From Unio delphinus (taxonomy: Eukaryota; Mollusca; Bivalvia; Unionida; Unionidae): a DNA stretch of 64,000 nucleotides. Shown in pieces: positions 10,709 to 24,662 of this stretch. Position 1 is the stretch's first letter; every line of letters begins with the position of its first letter. The notes below the pieces were generated by a model. It saw only the letters and a list, made by a program, of their open reading frames with translations, ran no database searches and was not told where the DNA came from. The position numbers and the translations under genes were made by a program. Where the stretch lies: positions 1,292,001-1,356,000 of the forward strand of contig JAQISU010000094.1 in NCBI GenBank assembly GCA_029339505.1. Direction: 5' to 3'.

Positions 10709-12617
10709 AATCTACCAAGTCAAGCAGACTGTCTGCTGAAGACATTGGCCCTCTCTCATATGCGATAACTCAAGATATCCAAAATGTATTCAGTGCCCAC
10801 TCAGAAACTTCAAATGACGGCTAAAATCAATGTTTAATAAGCTTTGTATCATCACAAACAAAATAAATAATTTTCTTTTGTTTTCTTTGTTTGATTTTAA
10901 AGAAAATACAACTGTAAGTTTTTCTAAATTAAAATTCGTAAACGAATCATTGGCTTTAGATAGAAATCATAAACACTTAAACTTTATACTTTGTTTATTT
11001 ACACCTGGAGTCTACGTAATGAAAATATACTTAAAGATCTTTCATACATATAAATTGTAAGATCCCTCCAATACAAATTGAGTAAAACATCTTTAGACAA
11101 TTCTCCAGTAATATGTTTGACCTATATTATAATGTGCACATTTCGTTTTGTGATGATGTTCAAATGCACATTCAGATAGACTAGATAATATTCTGTTATT
11201 AAAATAGTTACAAGCGAAATATAAATGCGTACGCATGCAATATGGGGAGTGTGGCAGGTCAACTCTCTTAGAGCGACGAAAATCGTATAAATGCCTTGCT
11301 TTCCAAGTAATTAGTCGTATACAGTTATATACAATAAATGCTTCCTCCTTTGGTAAGAGATATATAATATACAATTTACGTAATCGACATAACGCCTTTG
11401 GATTAAACGTCAACCTCGAAATAACACAAAAAACAGGCTCATAACTCTTCTTTTATTCTGTAGAATAACCTAACTAAGCAGATCAACATGAAAGGAGAAG
11501 CCTTACAATTTAGAAGGGTATTACACAACAAAACTAGAGAGTTCCTACCTATTATCTTATCAAGTAGATGCAAATACTTTATTATTCCTACTTGGAATTG
11601 AAACGAATATGGCATCTTACAACAAGACCAATATGAGAGTCAGTTGATCGAAATTCCCTTGTGCATCATGGGGTAAAAATGGAAAGTGAATATCCCATTT
11701 TTTTTAATACATTGTTAAAAAGCAGCGTCTAACTCGGAGTCCAAATGAGTTCTGTGTTTCCATTTCTAGACAGACATTTCTAGTAGGTGGCTCAAATGAG
11801 CTCAGAAATAAACAAGGTTTGTATCTGTATGCTGATTGCTGTTTCAAGCGTACAACATCTTTGATTAATAACCAGACCTTACAATGACCAAGTGATACTT
11901 GATAAAAGGTGGATTGCATACTAAATTCAATTCTTTCTGAAGTTTTGTATAACAGTTGTTTATTAGCTTGGAAAGCCTTCTTTCCTATCTCGAATCGTTA
12001 TACGTTATTTTCAGACACTTCCATTGATTTGCTTATTCATCTTTGCCTCTTTTCATGCCAAAAGAATTGGTGCCAATATGGGTATATAGAGATTGATTCT
12101 CTAATTTTGTGCACATTTCTTGGAAGAGATTTATTTGCACAATAGTATATGTCTCCTAAGTATGCCATCATGTAGACGTTTTAACGGCACATGAAAATAA
12201 TCCAAGCTATTTGTAGCTAAATTTGTGTTGACATCCTAGAAAGGCAATTGCAACAAAGATAGAGGCCACATTGCAACGTGAGAATGTTTACATCAATGCA
12301 CTATATAAATGTGTACAATACCATTCCAGCTTAAATGTCCATACAGAACATATCCAATGGCAGAATGTGCGCTTTCATTAGACGAGCCTAACGACGGATA
12401 AGAAAGCCAGTTATCAATTAGTATTGATCCTTATATATCACGTCAGGTGAGAAAACAGTGATTAATACATGATTTAACAAAGTTTTGCTTACAATAGCAG
12501 CGTGATTATTGAGGAGACATGGAGGATTATGAGGTTATATTGTGCTAATATTTCAAATAATCTTAGAACTCAGACAAAATGAAACTTTGCGCAGGCGAGA
12601 CACATTATCTACATGTA

Positions 12618-12675
<58 letters not shown>

Positions 12676-15600
12676 GAGTAGTAGCAGTGGTATTATCACC
12701 CATTTATAATCTATCCATCGGTATAATCATCCGTCTGATGGTAACAATTTCTCAGCCGCTGAATGGGAATTAATGAGACTGTATCAATCACAACATGTTT
12801 TATCATTCTCATTAGAGACAAGGTGTGAAGGAGGTATATGTATGTGACTCTGTTCCCCTAAGTACCATGGCAAGGGCTATGGGTGGTTTTCAAATGTACA
12901 GACGATGCACTCCATCATTTATAAAATGTATGGTTAGAAACTGGTATTTTTATTATGGTTATAAACTGGTCGGTCACTAGCACGAGGTATTATGGAGAAA
13001 GGTAGAGAGTAGTTAATCTCAAAACATGCAGCAAACATCACAAATAAAACTCTAATAACAAAATTTTTCTGCAGTATAATAATACTTTCAATGATTCCAT
13101 GAGAATACGAAAATATGTGGTATAACCGATCAAGGTACACCTTGCCCCACCCCAATACATGCACTTTGAAAATAAAACTGGCTTACAAGGAAATATCTTA
13201 GTGATAAAATAACAATGCAAAATAAACTTGATTTTTTTTAATTATGAGCGTGTATGTTATTATATATGAAAAATCAATCACAAATATTTCATGAATGCGT
13301 CTAAAAAAACTGCAAAGAAAGACTGAAAATGGACATTGACTTTATACTCGACGTTTTAAGGACCGTAATGAAATTTACAATATTTGATCACTGTATGTTC
13401 ACAAATCAATGTGTACGCTTATTTTGCAATCAATTGGTTGAAAAAGTTAACAAAGCTTTCTATCATTTTTAATTATTGACCTTATAAATTTGCTGTATGA
13501 TGTATGTTTTTGTATTTTGTTATTTCAATGTTCCTGTTTTAGTCTTCCGTGACTATTTAACTGCGTCGATATGGCTATGTTGTTTTAAGGTTATACACCT
13601 CTAAGACAAAGTCTCCGTGAAACTTTCAGGTTTCACATAGATATAATTCTCATTGATGAAAGTTGTCACTTTATGTCTCACCGTAAAGAGAGGCCAAGGT
13701 TTCATTTAATCCGCTAACTCCATGAAATGGACACCAACAAGAGCGACCTTGTTTTATGGTTTCTAAAGACAACCATTCACCAAATTTGTGCGTAATTATC
13801 GTGTGATAAATCTTAGGAAAAACTAATGACCTTATTCTTAAGCTGAGCTTAACTTTAGCTGCAGGTTATAATATAGCTGAATCGCGTTTAGTGAGAGTAC
13901 TATTATATCGGGCCAATCGCGTAGGTACAATGGTAAAACAGCACATAAATACATACAAATGTAAACGTCCTAAATTCCTTCCAGTATGCATTAGAAATGG
14001 CAGAGGTTAACACTGAAACTATGCAATTATGGCAGGATAGAGAAGGCAATGCCAGTGGGGATATATGCATACATGTTAGGAGTAAATGGAAACATGGTTG
14101 TATCTTTATGAATATATGATTACAGGCAAATATTCGACAATATGATATGGGAGTGAAGTTCAGGTTGGGGATTTGATATTACAGCAAATGTGTGGCTCTA
14201 AGGGGGGGGGGTATGACAATATATTATCAATGTATGGAATGGAATATTATCTATTGGAAGTTAACATTTGCGCTTTAGATAGTATAGAGTCTTTGTAATT
14301 TGACATTAGCGTTTGTACGGGTATGGGAGTATTGAAGGTATCACACTAGCAATGTAAGTACCAAATTTAAAAGTATAACATTACACGTGACAATGAGGCC
14401 AACCGTTTAAAATTAACATTGATATGGGGACTGTATAGTATGATGTAATAATGCTGATGTTGCTATGGTCCTCTCCAGAAAAAAGTTTTGTCATGAATAA
14501 ACAAAAGTTATAAGTCTAATGGCAGACAAATTCTATACTCTATAAAGCATTGTCCGTCCAGCTGTATGTTCGGGTAACGCGATATTATGATATCTATAAT
14601 TTTGTCAAAACTAGGTTTGAATTTAATGGTTATCAAGCTATGGTTGTTTTAAGCAGGAACAGAGTGGGAATGCTAATACTGTTATTGTTACAGAGATTAT
14701 GAGAAAGATGCAGAAAAACTAACACATAATAAAAGGTTCAAATATTCGTTTCAAACAAGAATTAGAAAATAAAATAATTCAACACTTTATTACTCCCCCT
14801 ATGTAACAGTCAGTGCGATTGTACAATGGTGTAAGGAGGCCATAGTTCATTCTTTCAATAACTTCTTTTGCTAGATGAAACTTTAACCTTCCTCCAGATA
14901 AACACAATATATTTATTATTGTGTCAAGATCAAAGATTCGTTGTTTTGTACTTAACAATGAAAGTCAACATTTCGTCAGTTGTTTAAGCATCATAATACT
15001 GTGGCGAGTAAACCCTGTTCCTTAGGTATTTCTGTCTTCTGTCAGTTTTGCCAATAGTTTCTTTTCATTTAATCTTCCTTATTTAGATGATTCTTTCATA
15101 TGTTCACATCGGTAGAACTCTTTGGCCGATACACGTATTGTTCTTAACGTATATTCACACGTGTATTAGTCTAAAGTGTTTTTTCTTCCAATTTTGTTAA
15201 TTGCAATGGTAATTTTCAAATGCAAAATCATAATTTCGATTGTTTTCACTAGTTTTATTGGATAGAAATGTTCCTCTCAACGCGTTTGTTATGTTTTAAA
15301 TCACTTCACCATAAACACTTCAACTTTGAGCAGACTATATATATCTGGTAAACCTTCAGGGCCAGTATGTGTGCCCCTGTTACCTTTTATTTGGATACAA
15401 TGCGTTGATAGAAGTAGCACACGATTTTGATAAGTAGCTTCGTTATGGACTGCGCTGCTAACGATTACAATACAAATATAGTTGGGTATGAAACTGTACA
15501 TAGTAGACATTTTTGTCGTGGCAAACTTCTCAAAAGAGTACAAAACAATATTATTCCTTCGTGACTAACACCTGTTTAATTGTTGGACACATGATGTTTA

Positions 15601-16929
15601 CCTACTCCCTGGCTGTGTTACTTCATGAAGAAAACATTTGTCCTCAAATATCTCCATCAACATACCCATAGAATATTGATTATTTCTTTAACAGCTTTGA
15701 TCAGATCTGTCTTTCATCGGTGATCTCTCCTTGGTTAACTCCGATAATGTATCCTTATGTTTTATTGAACGAGCAGGTATGGACTTTCTCATATATTTTT
15801 TTACTGTGTCTGATATAAAAAATACACGATTTTCACGTATCAAAATGCATTATAATATATTGGGCCTTGCTCAGGTGAATTTCCGTCTAAACCATCGTAC
15901 GTGCTTTACTTTGAACAATGGATTAACATAGTGTGGTCTTTAAACGAACTTAGCTGAGTGAGTTTTTGTCTCGATAGATCCACAACAAATTGTTAGACAC
16001 ATATTCTGTCTTACAGGTTTGTCTTGCGGCTGCCAATTATGGGCTAGAAGAAGTAACAACTGAATACAATTGAGGAGGAAGAGCATAGGATGTTCAATGA
16101 GTCAGTCCGATGTTTGGTGACGTATTCAACAGAGTGTAAAATACCTACAGTAGGTCATTTTCATATTTTTTTAATAATACCTGAGAATAGGAACATGCCG
16201 ATGTAATCTTGAACTCTTATCAAATTTGAGTTGATGATTGATCGATATGGTGGTAGTTCTTTCTTTCTTCAGGTAGTAGACTAAGGTCTTGAAGTGGGTT
16301 TTATTTTGCAGCCTTCTGTGTTTGGAGCACCTTGTGACCAAAGTTTATACGGAACTTCCTTTACAGATCAGTGACATTGCAATAGGAATGCCGTCTAGAA
16401 AAAAAAAACATCAAACACGTGTGCACATCAGTATAGCCAAATAACAATACTGTTTGATTTATCTTTGGCAGAAACGTCTCATCCATTGAGTACGTAAATG
16501 TGGTATATACAAAGGGTTAAAAGTTAGAAATGGATGTGAACTACACGTGAATCACCAAACCATGCCCGTGACAGAAATCGAGATGTACACCCGTATAAAA
16601 ACTGAAATCATCAGTTTTAATATCGATAAATAAATACACGCTTGTTTAACACTTCACTTCGTGGTATGTACAATTAGGAAATGGATATCTAAAGTATTTA
16701 GGCAACAACTATACTGAATTTTTCTCAATGCTTATTTTGAACAACGTCATTTAATGTGAATTCGGTGTGATACACCTAGATTTGTTAAAATTAAATTAAA
16801 TAAATGCATCTACAATATATATTCGTGCAGACCAAAGTTTACATTATTCCCAATCATAAGCTAGGATGTCATTGAATATAGAATTAGAAAATTCATAATT
16901 ATTAAACGCGGTTTTTCTTTGTATAAAGA

Positions 16930-16931
<2 letters not shown>
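10709..16931. other. 6.2 kb without a recognised gene
   Basis: Apart from an (ATT)n microsatellite (12617-12675) I see only AT-rich DNA. Short frames (for example at 11093, 11909, 12934, 15301) lack coding-like codon use and splice sites. A 10-base run of G lies near 14203. Confidence 0.5.
12617..12675. repeat. (ATT)n microsatellite
   Basis: About 19 uninterrupted ATT units. CR1/L2-like LINEs can leave such a tail, but no LINE sequence adjoins this one. Confidence 0.95.

Positions 16932-17026
<95 letters not shown>
16932..17026. repeat. (AT)n microsatellite
   Basis: About 47 AT units. A second tract follows 72 bases later. Confidence 0.97.
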
Positions 17027-17027
<1 letters not shown>

Positions 17028-17096
17028 TCTATGTTTAGGCTAGTACTATTTTTTGGGATTTCATTCGTTATAGGTAAATTCAGTTTAACGTTTTAA

Positions 17097-17097
<1 letters not shown>

Positions 17098-17164
<67 letters not shown>
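17098..17164. repeat. (AT)n microsatellite
   Basis: About 33 AT units. It supplies the tyrosine/isoleucine run of the minus-strand frame at 17085-17339, which is not a gene. Confidence 0.97.
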
Positions 17165-17167
<3 letters not shown>

Positions 17168-18091
17168 TTAAAATCAACATGACACAAATCTTGTATGGAC
17201 CGTACCTCATTAACATTGTTAACATATAACATGTTCTAGAAACGCAACTCAACATAAGACAATCCGGATCATTACGAGACACAAATGATCGAATCATGAG
17301 GCGGGTTTTCTGTTGCTGACAAGATATTTGATGTAGCATTCACGCATGATCAATTTACTATGATAAATAAATTTTTGTTATATACCTATAAATTAATAAT
17401 GTCTCAAAACGTAACTGAAAAAGGTGCTTACGATTTTAGAATGCTAAATAGGACCTTTTCTCCATTTGAGCAGCAGATATGAGCTTGAACTTCAGTTTAT
17501 GAATGAAACGTGCCAAACAGCAGGCACTGAATTTCATTGTCAATTTGTATTGTCTTAATGTATCCATATGATTTGATTTGCAGCTATTGTGTAGATTTCA
17601 AAGGTTAGAGCATAGAATATATCGTCAGCTATGTAACCATATAAAATTGGTATCTGAGAATTGTGTCTGGCGGAACAGTGTAAGTGGCAACGTCATTTAC
17701 AGCAGGAGACTGAACAAATTATTTGATGGAGATTAGTTCAACAAAATGCTACACCTTTATATTTGTATGTCAAGTGAGACTAGCCATATTGATTTACGTT
17801 TGGATTGTTGTAACTAAAAAATTTGAAGAAAACAAAACAGTTAGTTCAAACCTCGTGTGAGAGTATGATAAAACTGAATCAGAAAACTACACAATCGGAA
17901 TCTGGCGACAAAATTAATTACTCAATCTTGGGCAGAAAACAAATAGTAATATTATGAAATGTGGAATCTCGCTTTTATGTGATGCCAGCTGTTCGGATGG
18001 ATATTTGGTTTGTATTTAATGTAAAATGTATGTGAACTAGCCCAATATGTTGTAAATAGGATTTTATTAAGAGGTAGTATCAAAAGTTGCA
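17165..18091. other. No gene recognised
   Basis: AT-rich sequence between the microsatellites and the minisatellite. I see nothing supportable in it. Confidence 0.5.
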
Positions 18092-19078
18092 AATAATGTT
18101 AATGACAATGCATATAATGTTTATGTTAATGCATATAATGTTTATGATAATGAATATAACGTTTATGATAATGCATATCATGTTTGTGATAATGCATATC
18201 ATGTTTATGATAATGTATATAATGTTATGATAATGCATATCATGTTTATGATAATGCATATAATGTTATGATCATGCGTATAATGTTATGATAATGTATA
18301 TAATGTTATGATAATGCATATCATGTTATGATAATGCATATAATGTTATGATCATGCGTATAATATTATGATAATGCATATAATGTTAATGACAATGCAT
18401 ATAATGTTTATGAAAATGCATATGATGTTTGTGATAATGCATATCATGTTCATGATAATGCATATAATGTTGATGATAAATCATATAATGTTTATGATAA
18501 TGCATATCATCTTTGTGATAATGCATACCATGTTCATGATAATGCATATCATGCTTATGATAATGCATATAATGTTTATGATAATGCATATAATGTTATG
18601 ATAATGCATATAATGTTATGATAATGCATATCATGTTTATGATAATGCATATAATGTTATGATCATGCCTATAATGTTATGATAATGTATATAATGTTAT
18701 GATAATGCATATCATGTTATGATAATGCATATAATGTTATGATCATGCGTATAATATTATGATAATGCATATAATGTTAATGACAATGCATATAATGTTT
18801 ATGAAAATGCATATGATGTTTGTGATAATGCATATCATGTTCATGATAATGCATATAATGTTGATGATAAATCATATAATGTTTATGATAATGCATATCA
18901 TCTTTGTGATAATGCATACCATGTTTATGATAATGCATATCATGTTGATGATAATGCATATAATGTTTATGATAATGCATATAATGTTTATGATAATGCA
19001 TATAATGTTTATGATAATGCATATCATGTTTATGATAATGCATATAATGTTATGATACTGCATATAATGTTTATGATA
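18092..19078. repeat. 20/21-bp minisatellite with 391-bp higher-order repeat
   Basis: About 47 units of the type GATAATGCATATAATGTTTAT (21 bp), with 20-bp variants lacking one T. Variant units recur in the same order 391 bp apart (for example around 18368 and 18759), which shows a second-level tandem duplication. Each unit contains the palindrome ATGCAT, so both strands look alike. The 21-nt period leaves long repetitive frames open on both strands (MHIMFMI-type and MHYHKH-type). These are artefacts of the repeat. Confidence 0.95.
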
Positions 19079-19969
19079 TCTCTATGAGAAGGGTAACTTT
19101 TGTGAGAGATGTGATTACGACATGTGTGGAATCGGCAAAACATGTAGGTAGCATCAGCAACCATTTTATTCCCATTAGAAAATGATGTACAATACGGTCA
19201 AATGCAAGCCGAGTGCAGTGACTCTTTAAGAAACAAAGAGAGTGCTCTAACTAGAGATAGCGTTATGAAGAAGTAATTATAAACGTCTTAATAAATTAAC
19301 ATTTATTTAATTTCAAGGATGATTTCATTTGACACATTTTGGGACCGACCTGTCATTGTAGCCTATATTTTAGATAATATTTCAGAGCGCATGGGTTTAA
19401 TATAAATATTCTTTTAAATAAATCAAAAGCATTTGGTGGTAACGGTTCTTCTGTGTATTACCATTCTAATTTTTGGTTCTACAATATCAGGTTAATACAA
19501 CTACTACTATTACTACTACTAACGGTTACTACTACAACTACACTACTACTACTACGACTACAACTACTACTACCATTACAAATAATGATAATACTACAAA
19601 AAATAAAGATGATGATAATTTTAATTAACAGCGTTTATGATATCATTTATTTTTTTGAGCATGAGGGTTTAAAACAGTGTGGATGGCAACATCTAGTTAT
19701 AAGATAATATTCCGCTTCATTTGTGATGGAGTGTCAGGTCAGGTCGATCAGATATATTATTATTATATTCATTTTCCTAATTCAAAATATATCCTCGTGT
19801 ACGAAGCTCTATTTGTTCCTGAATTTACGATTAATTCAAAAATCACACACAGGAAAATTAATATTAACATTCATATTGACACAGGGTTTGCCCTTATATT
19901 ATATTTCCCTCAAGGTGACTACTATAGACTTCGATAGCGTTTTATGATACTGAGTTTCCAAGTGCAGGA
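19079..19969. other. No gene recognised; imperfect (ACT)n tract at 19498-19580
   Basis: The ACT/TAC tract is interrupted. The open frames at 19453, 19677 and 19723 overlap one another and have no coding-like features. Confidence 0.5.
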
Positions 19970-20200
19970 TTATATGATATTATTTTTCTCAGGAAAGCGT
20001 CGCTTGATCGATTTATCTAGTGTTATCAGTTTACCACTTGAACGGTTCATCCTCTTGGCTAAATGAAACGGATTGTGCATGAGCAATTTATACAAAGCGT
20101 GATTATTAAACGGTAGGCGGAGATGGAGTGCTCCGATCCTTAAAGCATATAGATCATGTTGTGTGTCGTTAAGTACAGTGTGTCCTAACAATCGATACAC
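19970..20200 (-). CDS. Unrecognised coding-like ORF, 76 codons, minus strand
   Basis: Open from 20200 to a TAA at 19970. Codon use is coding-like throughout and no simple repeat is involved. The peptide includes LYALRIGALHLRLPFNNHAL followed by a basic C-terminus (KSIKRRFPEK). The first codon is GTG and not ATG. An AG directly upstream (at 20200-20201 on the minus strand) would let it be a terminal exon entered in phase 1, but the pyrimidine tract is poor. It may be a host terminal exon or the C-terminal piece of a transposon protein. I do not recognise the family. Confidence 0.3.
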   Translation of the reverse strand: MYRLLGHTVLNDTQHDLYALRIGALHLRLPFNNHALYKLLMHNPFHLAKRMNRSSGKLITLDKSIKRRFPEKNNII

Positions 20201-20397
20201 TAAAGTTGATCCGATAACATAATTGAATCTCTAACCTATCTGGTCGCGAGTCGTACACCCTAGCCACAAAAACAGCAATTTTTAGGGCAACGACAGTACT
20301 TGAGAAAATACATATTTGTCCAATTGTCACACGTGTGTATTTGTGTTTGTCTCTACGTTGATTAATCACTTCGTTTCATTGTTTTACGTCAAAAGAA

Positions 20398-20469
20398 TAT
20401 AAAAGAGTGTATATGCACTTCCTTTCCGTAGCTTGTCAAATATGGTGTTTCTGTTTGCAGCTGGTGTTT
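20398..20469 (+). promoter_or_regulatory. TATA box with a possible 28-nt first coding exon
   Basis: TATAAAAG (20398-20405) lies 37 bases before ATG 20442. That ATG opens nine hydrophobic codons (MVFLFAAGV) and then a strong donor GTAAGT (20470). The layout fits the start of a gene for a small secreted protein, with the intron in phase 1. No downstream exon with a matching frame could be found, so this may be chance. Confidence 0.2.
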
Positions 20470-20801
20470 GTAAGTAATAAAGTGAGTCGGTGATAGTTTT
20501 AGGCCGCCTATCCAGGTTTTTGTTAGGTAATACTATGGATCAGTGAGTTTTGTGGGGATGTTTTTCTTCACTTCCGCACTTCACACATATAAAGTTACGC
20601 GTTCGTCGGTCTGGCTTCCCAGCGTTCACTTGATACCATTCACGATGAGAAGAATCAGCAAATTAGGCGCACTCTAGATCTGCCTATAGTATTTCAGGTG
20701 CCTCCACGAGCTAGGCATGGATGCAATCCAGGAAATTGACTGGTTTGAAGAGCAGGGGAAAAAGAAGAACAAATAAGAGACAGCAAGAATGAACATAAGA
20801 T

Positions 20802-20802
<1 letters not shown>

Positions 20803-20872
<70 letters not shown>

Positions 20873-20873
20873 A
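20803..20873. repeat. (GAAA)n microsatellite
   Basis: About 17 AAAG units. The phenylalanine/serine-rich minus-strand frame here is its translation. Confidence 0.95.
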
Positions 20874-21138
20874 AAAAGAAATTAAGAAGGAAGGAAAAAA
20901 GTGGAGAAGGATGAGAAAGAAATTATATTGCCTCACCTGATGCTACGACAGATTTGTGAAGTTAAGCAAATGGTGATAACACTTTCAAAGAGGTAAACAC
21001 CACAGCCACTACCAGGACACGGATGTGTGGTAACACCAATAAAGAACTGGGACCACTAGCTTGATAGGCAGAGACAAGAGCGCAAAAAACCTCTGCCATC
21101 TACGGGTGTGGAATAGAAGGAGCGAAAACTTCACTATC

Positions 21139-21141
<3 letters not shown>

Positions 21142-21217
<76 letters not shown>

Positions 21218-21247
21218 TATAGATATATACATACATACATACATACA

Positions 21248-21277
<30 letters not shown>
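21142..21277. repeat. Compound (AT)n-(ACAT)n microsatellite at the 3' side of a LINE fragment
   Basis: AT units (21142-21214), a short GATA stretch, then ACAT units (to 21277). It directly adjoins the LINE fragment that begins near 21280. Confidence 0.95.
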
Positions 21278-21279
<2 letters not shown>

Positions 21280-21280
<1 letters not shown>

Positions 21281-21647
21281 TTTGTGTTTGACTCTGGATC
21301 GAATGGATAGCCAGAGTATGGTACAGAGCATAGGGGAGGTGTGCTCTGATCTTGGTACTCTAACCATGATCCGAGCAGCTGTGTTGTGAACCTTTTGAAG
21401 TTTCTAGAGTAGATATTGAGAACATCCGGACAGAACTGAGTTACAATAGTCAAGTCTTGAAAGAACTAATGAACACACAAGTGTTATAGTGGCATCATCT
21501 GAAAGATATTAGCGATTGGAGCTGATGCGTCTAAGATCAATATATGCAGCCTTGCATATATTCAGAATATGTTGGTGCAATGTGAGATTACTGTCCAGAG
21601 TAACACATTTAGTTCGTGCTGACTGTTTAAATTTAATGTTGCTGTTG

Positions 21648-21652
<5 letters not shown>
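21280..21652 (-). pseudogene. CR1/L2-like LINE reverse-transcriptase fragment
   Basis: The minus strand encodes the post-catalytic part of a CR1/L2-type reverse transcriptase, including VLSRLDYCNSVLSG, a stop codon, and then [12 protein letters not shown]. It aligns along its whole length with the minus-strand copy at 36470-36840. A premature stop and several frame differences mark it as dead. Both ends run into simple repeats: ACAT/AT on its 3' side and TA on its 5' side. Confidence 0.8.
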
Positions 21653-21716
<64 letters not shown>

Positions 21717-21723
21717 GTTTGTG

Positions 21724-21756
<33 letters not shown>

Positions 21757-21757
21757 T
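21651..21757. repeat. Compound (TA)n-(GT)n microsatellite
   Basis: TA units to about 21718, then GT units with a few TTT interruptions to 21757. Confidence 0.95.
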
Positions 21758-21860
21758 TTATTTGTGAAGTTTAGACACGATTTTTAGTAGTATTAACTTT
21801 GAGTGCATGCAACAATGAATGATTAGAGATGCCAGAAGATATGACTTAAACTTCATGGGC

Positions 21861-21960
21861 GTAGTATTTAGAGTGCCAGACGTTTGACCAGAAAGTTGCC
21901 AGTTTCAACAGTCGGATCAACTCGGTGTGGCTGCCGTGGTATATTACTGGGCAATAAACA
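21861..21960 (+). mobile_element. tRNA-derived SINE fragment, same family as 46455-46559
   Basis: Shares an extended, diverged match with the 46.5 kb copy in opposite orientation. Common parts are GACCAGA...GTTGC..GTTTCA, TCGGATCAAC, GGCTGCCGTG and TACTGGGCA. The first part resembles the B-box half of a tRNA. This copy is more degraded at its A-box end. Confidence 0.6.
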
Positions 21961-24427
21961 TTATTCTACTTACGAGGTTACGATATGACTAACATTTATT
22001 AAGGTAATTTCCCACTCCAATCAATATCAGGATAAAAAGAACTCCAATACATTTTGATAAACCTGCTTGGCGTCATGTCCTCAACAGATATTTTCGGTTA
22101 TTCGAGTGGTGAGCCATTTAAATTGTTATATAATCAGCTGATAACACAAGATATGTCGATCGAACGTTTCTTTACTGACACATATATGAACCCGTCAACG
22201 TTTGTTTGGTATATATTTGTCCTAAGATATGTATGCAGCACGAATGTAATCACGGAATGAAAATTTTTTAATTAGATATACGCGTGTAAAAGAATCGTAT
22301 AGTTTAAATAAATGAATTAATTAAACAACGCCAGAAGAAATAGAGACTCTTACAGGAGTATTTAATTGGGTAGTACACTTAAAATTCAGTTGAATCATAA
22401 TGCAAGAAGAAGACCCTTGAACAGCAATATAAGATTGTAATTAACAGAGTGAGGTGCTTAGTATTCTTTAATAATATCGCCATTTGAAATTGTACTGCTA
22501 TAAACCACGTCATGGAAGACAATTTGTATCGTGTGATATCAAGATACTAATAAATCTGAGTCTCATCTGAGATCAAGACCTTTACTAGTGTCGGCAAACC
22601 GGCCTGATGGATGGATATGTATACAAATGAACATGTGGATTACTACATTTCGCTATCATCAGAGCATACAAATGACCAATATTTACTGGGCTTCCTAATA
22701 TTGTCTCTGTATAGTGTTTTTTTCGTCTTATTGATGTTGAGTCATTGTTGTATGGCTAGTAATACCGTAAGCATTGTAAATTAGTTTCATTCCCTTCAAT
22801 ACCATCTAAGTCTGAAATTTATCTTAGAGTTTGTCTCGTCAAAGTAAACATTTACCAGTGTGTTAATGTATTATTCTCCCGATATGATATTAACATTCTT
22901 AACAGGTAATCAATAAGGTGTGTGCTTTACCTTATCCTGGCGTACTACGTAGACAGTAACATATGTCAGGTGCGTCCTCAAGTCTGCGCATCCTTTGGTC
23001 TGATTTCTTTAACACAATCGTCAGTAAATCTGTATGCTCTACTTTGTAAGGCTTTGAGGAATTATTATTCTATAATATTTATTCATTAGCATAGAACAAC
23101 ATTGTCTCTAAGTATTCGCGCATATTTCATACGTTTTACAACGGGCTTTTAAACCACAGTCACAAGCGTTCATGGAAGATTCAATCGATCGCAATGGACA
23201 GAGTTAACCACGACTGGTGTCAAGAAATCCAGTAAGACCCGTAACAAAGATTGTCTTACTTCCAGGTTACAAAATAAAATGATCGGAGCATAGTAATAGT
23301 AGAATTATAAACATATCCTCTCATTAGTTTATCATCTTAATGTATACATATACACTATGTACTAGCATTATGTTGGACATTTTATCTGAATTAGTCATTC
23401 AAGAGCAAAATCTTAAATTACGTCAATCAAGCTATAAGACTTCAAGTGGACAGACACAGTGGGCGTCTCTTATACACAGATAATCTCTAGCTCCACGGGA
23501 AAATAATCATGTTTGTTATCATAATATCAAAGGTTAGTATTTCTCATGTCTGAACGAAATATAAACAACGCACTAGTGGCCTATAACTAAATAAACACGC
23601 TACTTTTTAAAATGGATGCCGTCTGTGATTAGAAAGACGCGTATTTTAATAACAGTATATATTAATGACCTCGTAATGAACAAGACATGGAAGTGATCGC
23701 GGCAAATTGTATTTTAAATTATGCTGCTAGTATATGTGGTTTATTTAGGGTACATATAGAAATGACACAAACTGTTATTTTGACAAAGTTTTTAAGTTGA
23801 AGGCACGTTGTATTTCCGATTGAACAAATCTAGCATTGGATTTTAAACATAACTTGCAGCCTTTAGTATGAAGTCAAGAGTTAACCTATTCTCTTTTCTT
23901 ACCTTCAATTACGGATACAATTCAACGGCGAAGTGTTGTCATTCACTGTAAGTATTTTCTAAGCACAATTTTCTAAATAATATATATACAATAGTCGATG
24001 AATTTTAGCATAGAAAACAAAGTACGTTATTTGTTCTAACACACCTAATCAACAAGAATCAATGGCGGATAGATTGTTATTACATGGTAAAAATTTAAAT
24101 AGGGAAAAATTATGAAATTGCGAGAGAATCGTTAGATGTTGGCTAGTGTGTGATTTGGTGTTGCTGTTAGAAGAATTCTCATTCAATCTCCGGTCACGTG
24201 AATATACACAGGAATATAAATTAAAATGGACACATTGTTTTATACGTTTAATGATATCGTCTGATATATCTGTAATTATACAGTTTAGTTCATGTATGCA
24301 TAAAGCATGCATATTGAAGAGAATGTGCAATGTATTGGGGACGTTATTGCTATATATTCGTTATAGTGCTAAAGAACTTGTTCAATAGTCATGCTTCCAT
24401 TATAGGTTTAGAATGGATGGAATTATG

Positions 24428-24428
<1 letters not shown>
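21961..24428. other. No gene recognised
   Basis: AT-rich DNA without a supportable exon or element. The open frames at 22054 and 24049-24388 have no coding-like features. Confidence 0.5.

Positions 24429-24486
<58 letters not shown>
24429..24486. repeat. (AT)n microsatellite
   Basis: About 29 AT units. Confidence 0.97.
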
Positions 24487-24489
<3 letters not shown>

Positions 24490-24662
24490 CAGAACTTAAG
24501 AGAATTATAAACAGTGTTGGTGCAATTTGACAATTTGCGTCCAAAGACTATTTTTCAAAGGCAAATCAATTTTTTTTTAAATGTTAGTCAATTAGTGATA
24601 ACCAATCTTATAAATGTACAAATGTGGTTTTATTAGAATGAATATTTTCATACACCGATATT

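Noticed and set aside
18368..19055. Long repetitive frames (Met-His-Ile and His-Tyr-rich) on both strands
   Set aside because: They are translations of a minisatellite whose unit length is near a multiple of three. There is no coding signal apart from the repeat.
23465..23478. GTCTCTTATACACA, 14 bases identical to the Tn5 mosaic end used in sequencing adaptors
   Set aside because: The match stops after 14 of 19 bases and the flanks read on as ordinary AT-rich genome. Chance is the simplest explanation; read mapping would settle whether an adaptor was assembled.
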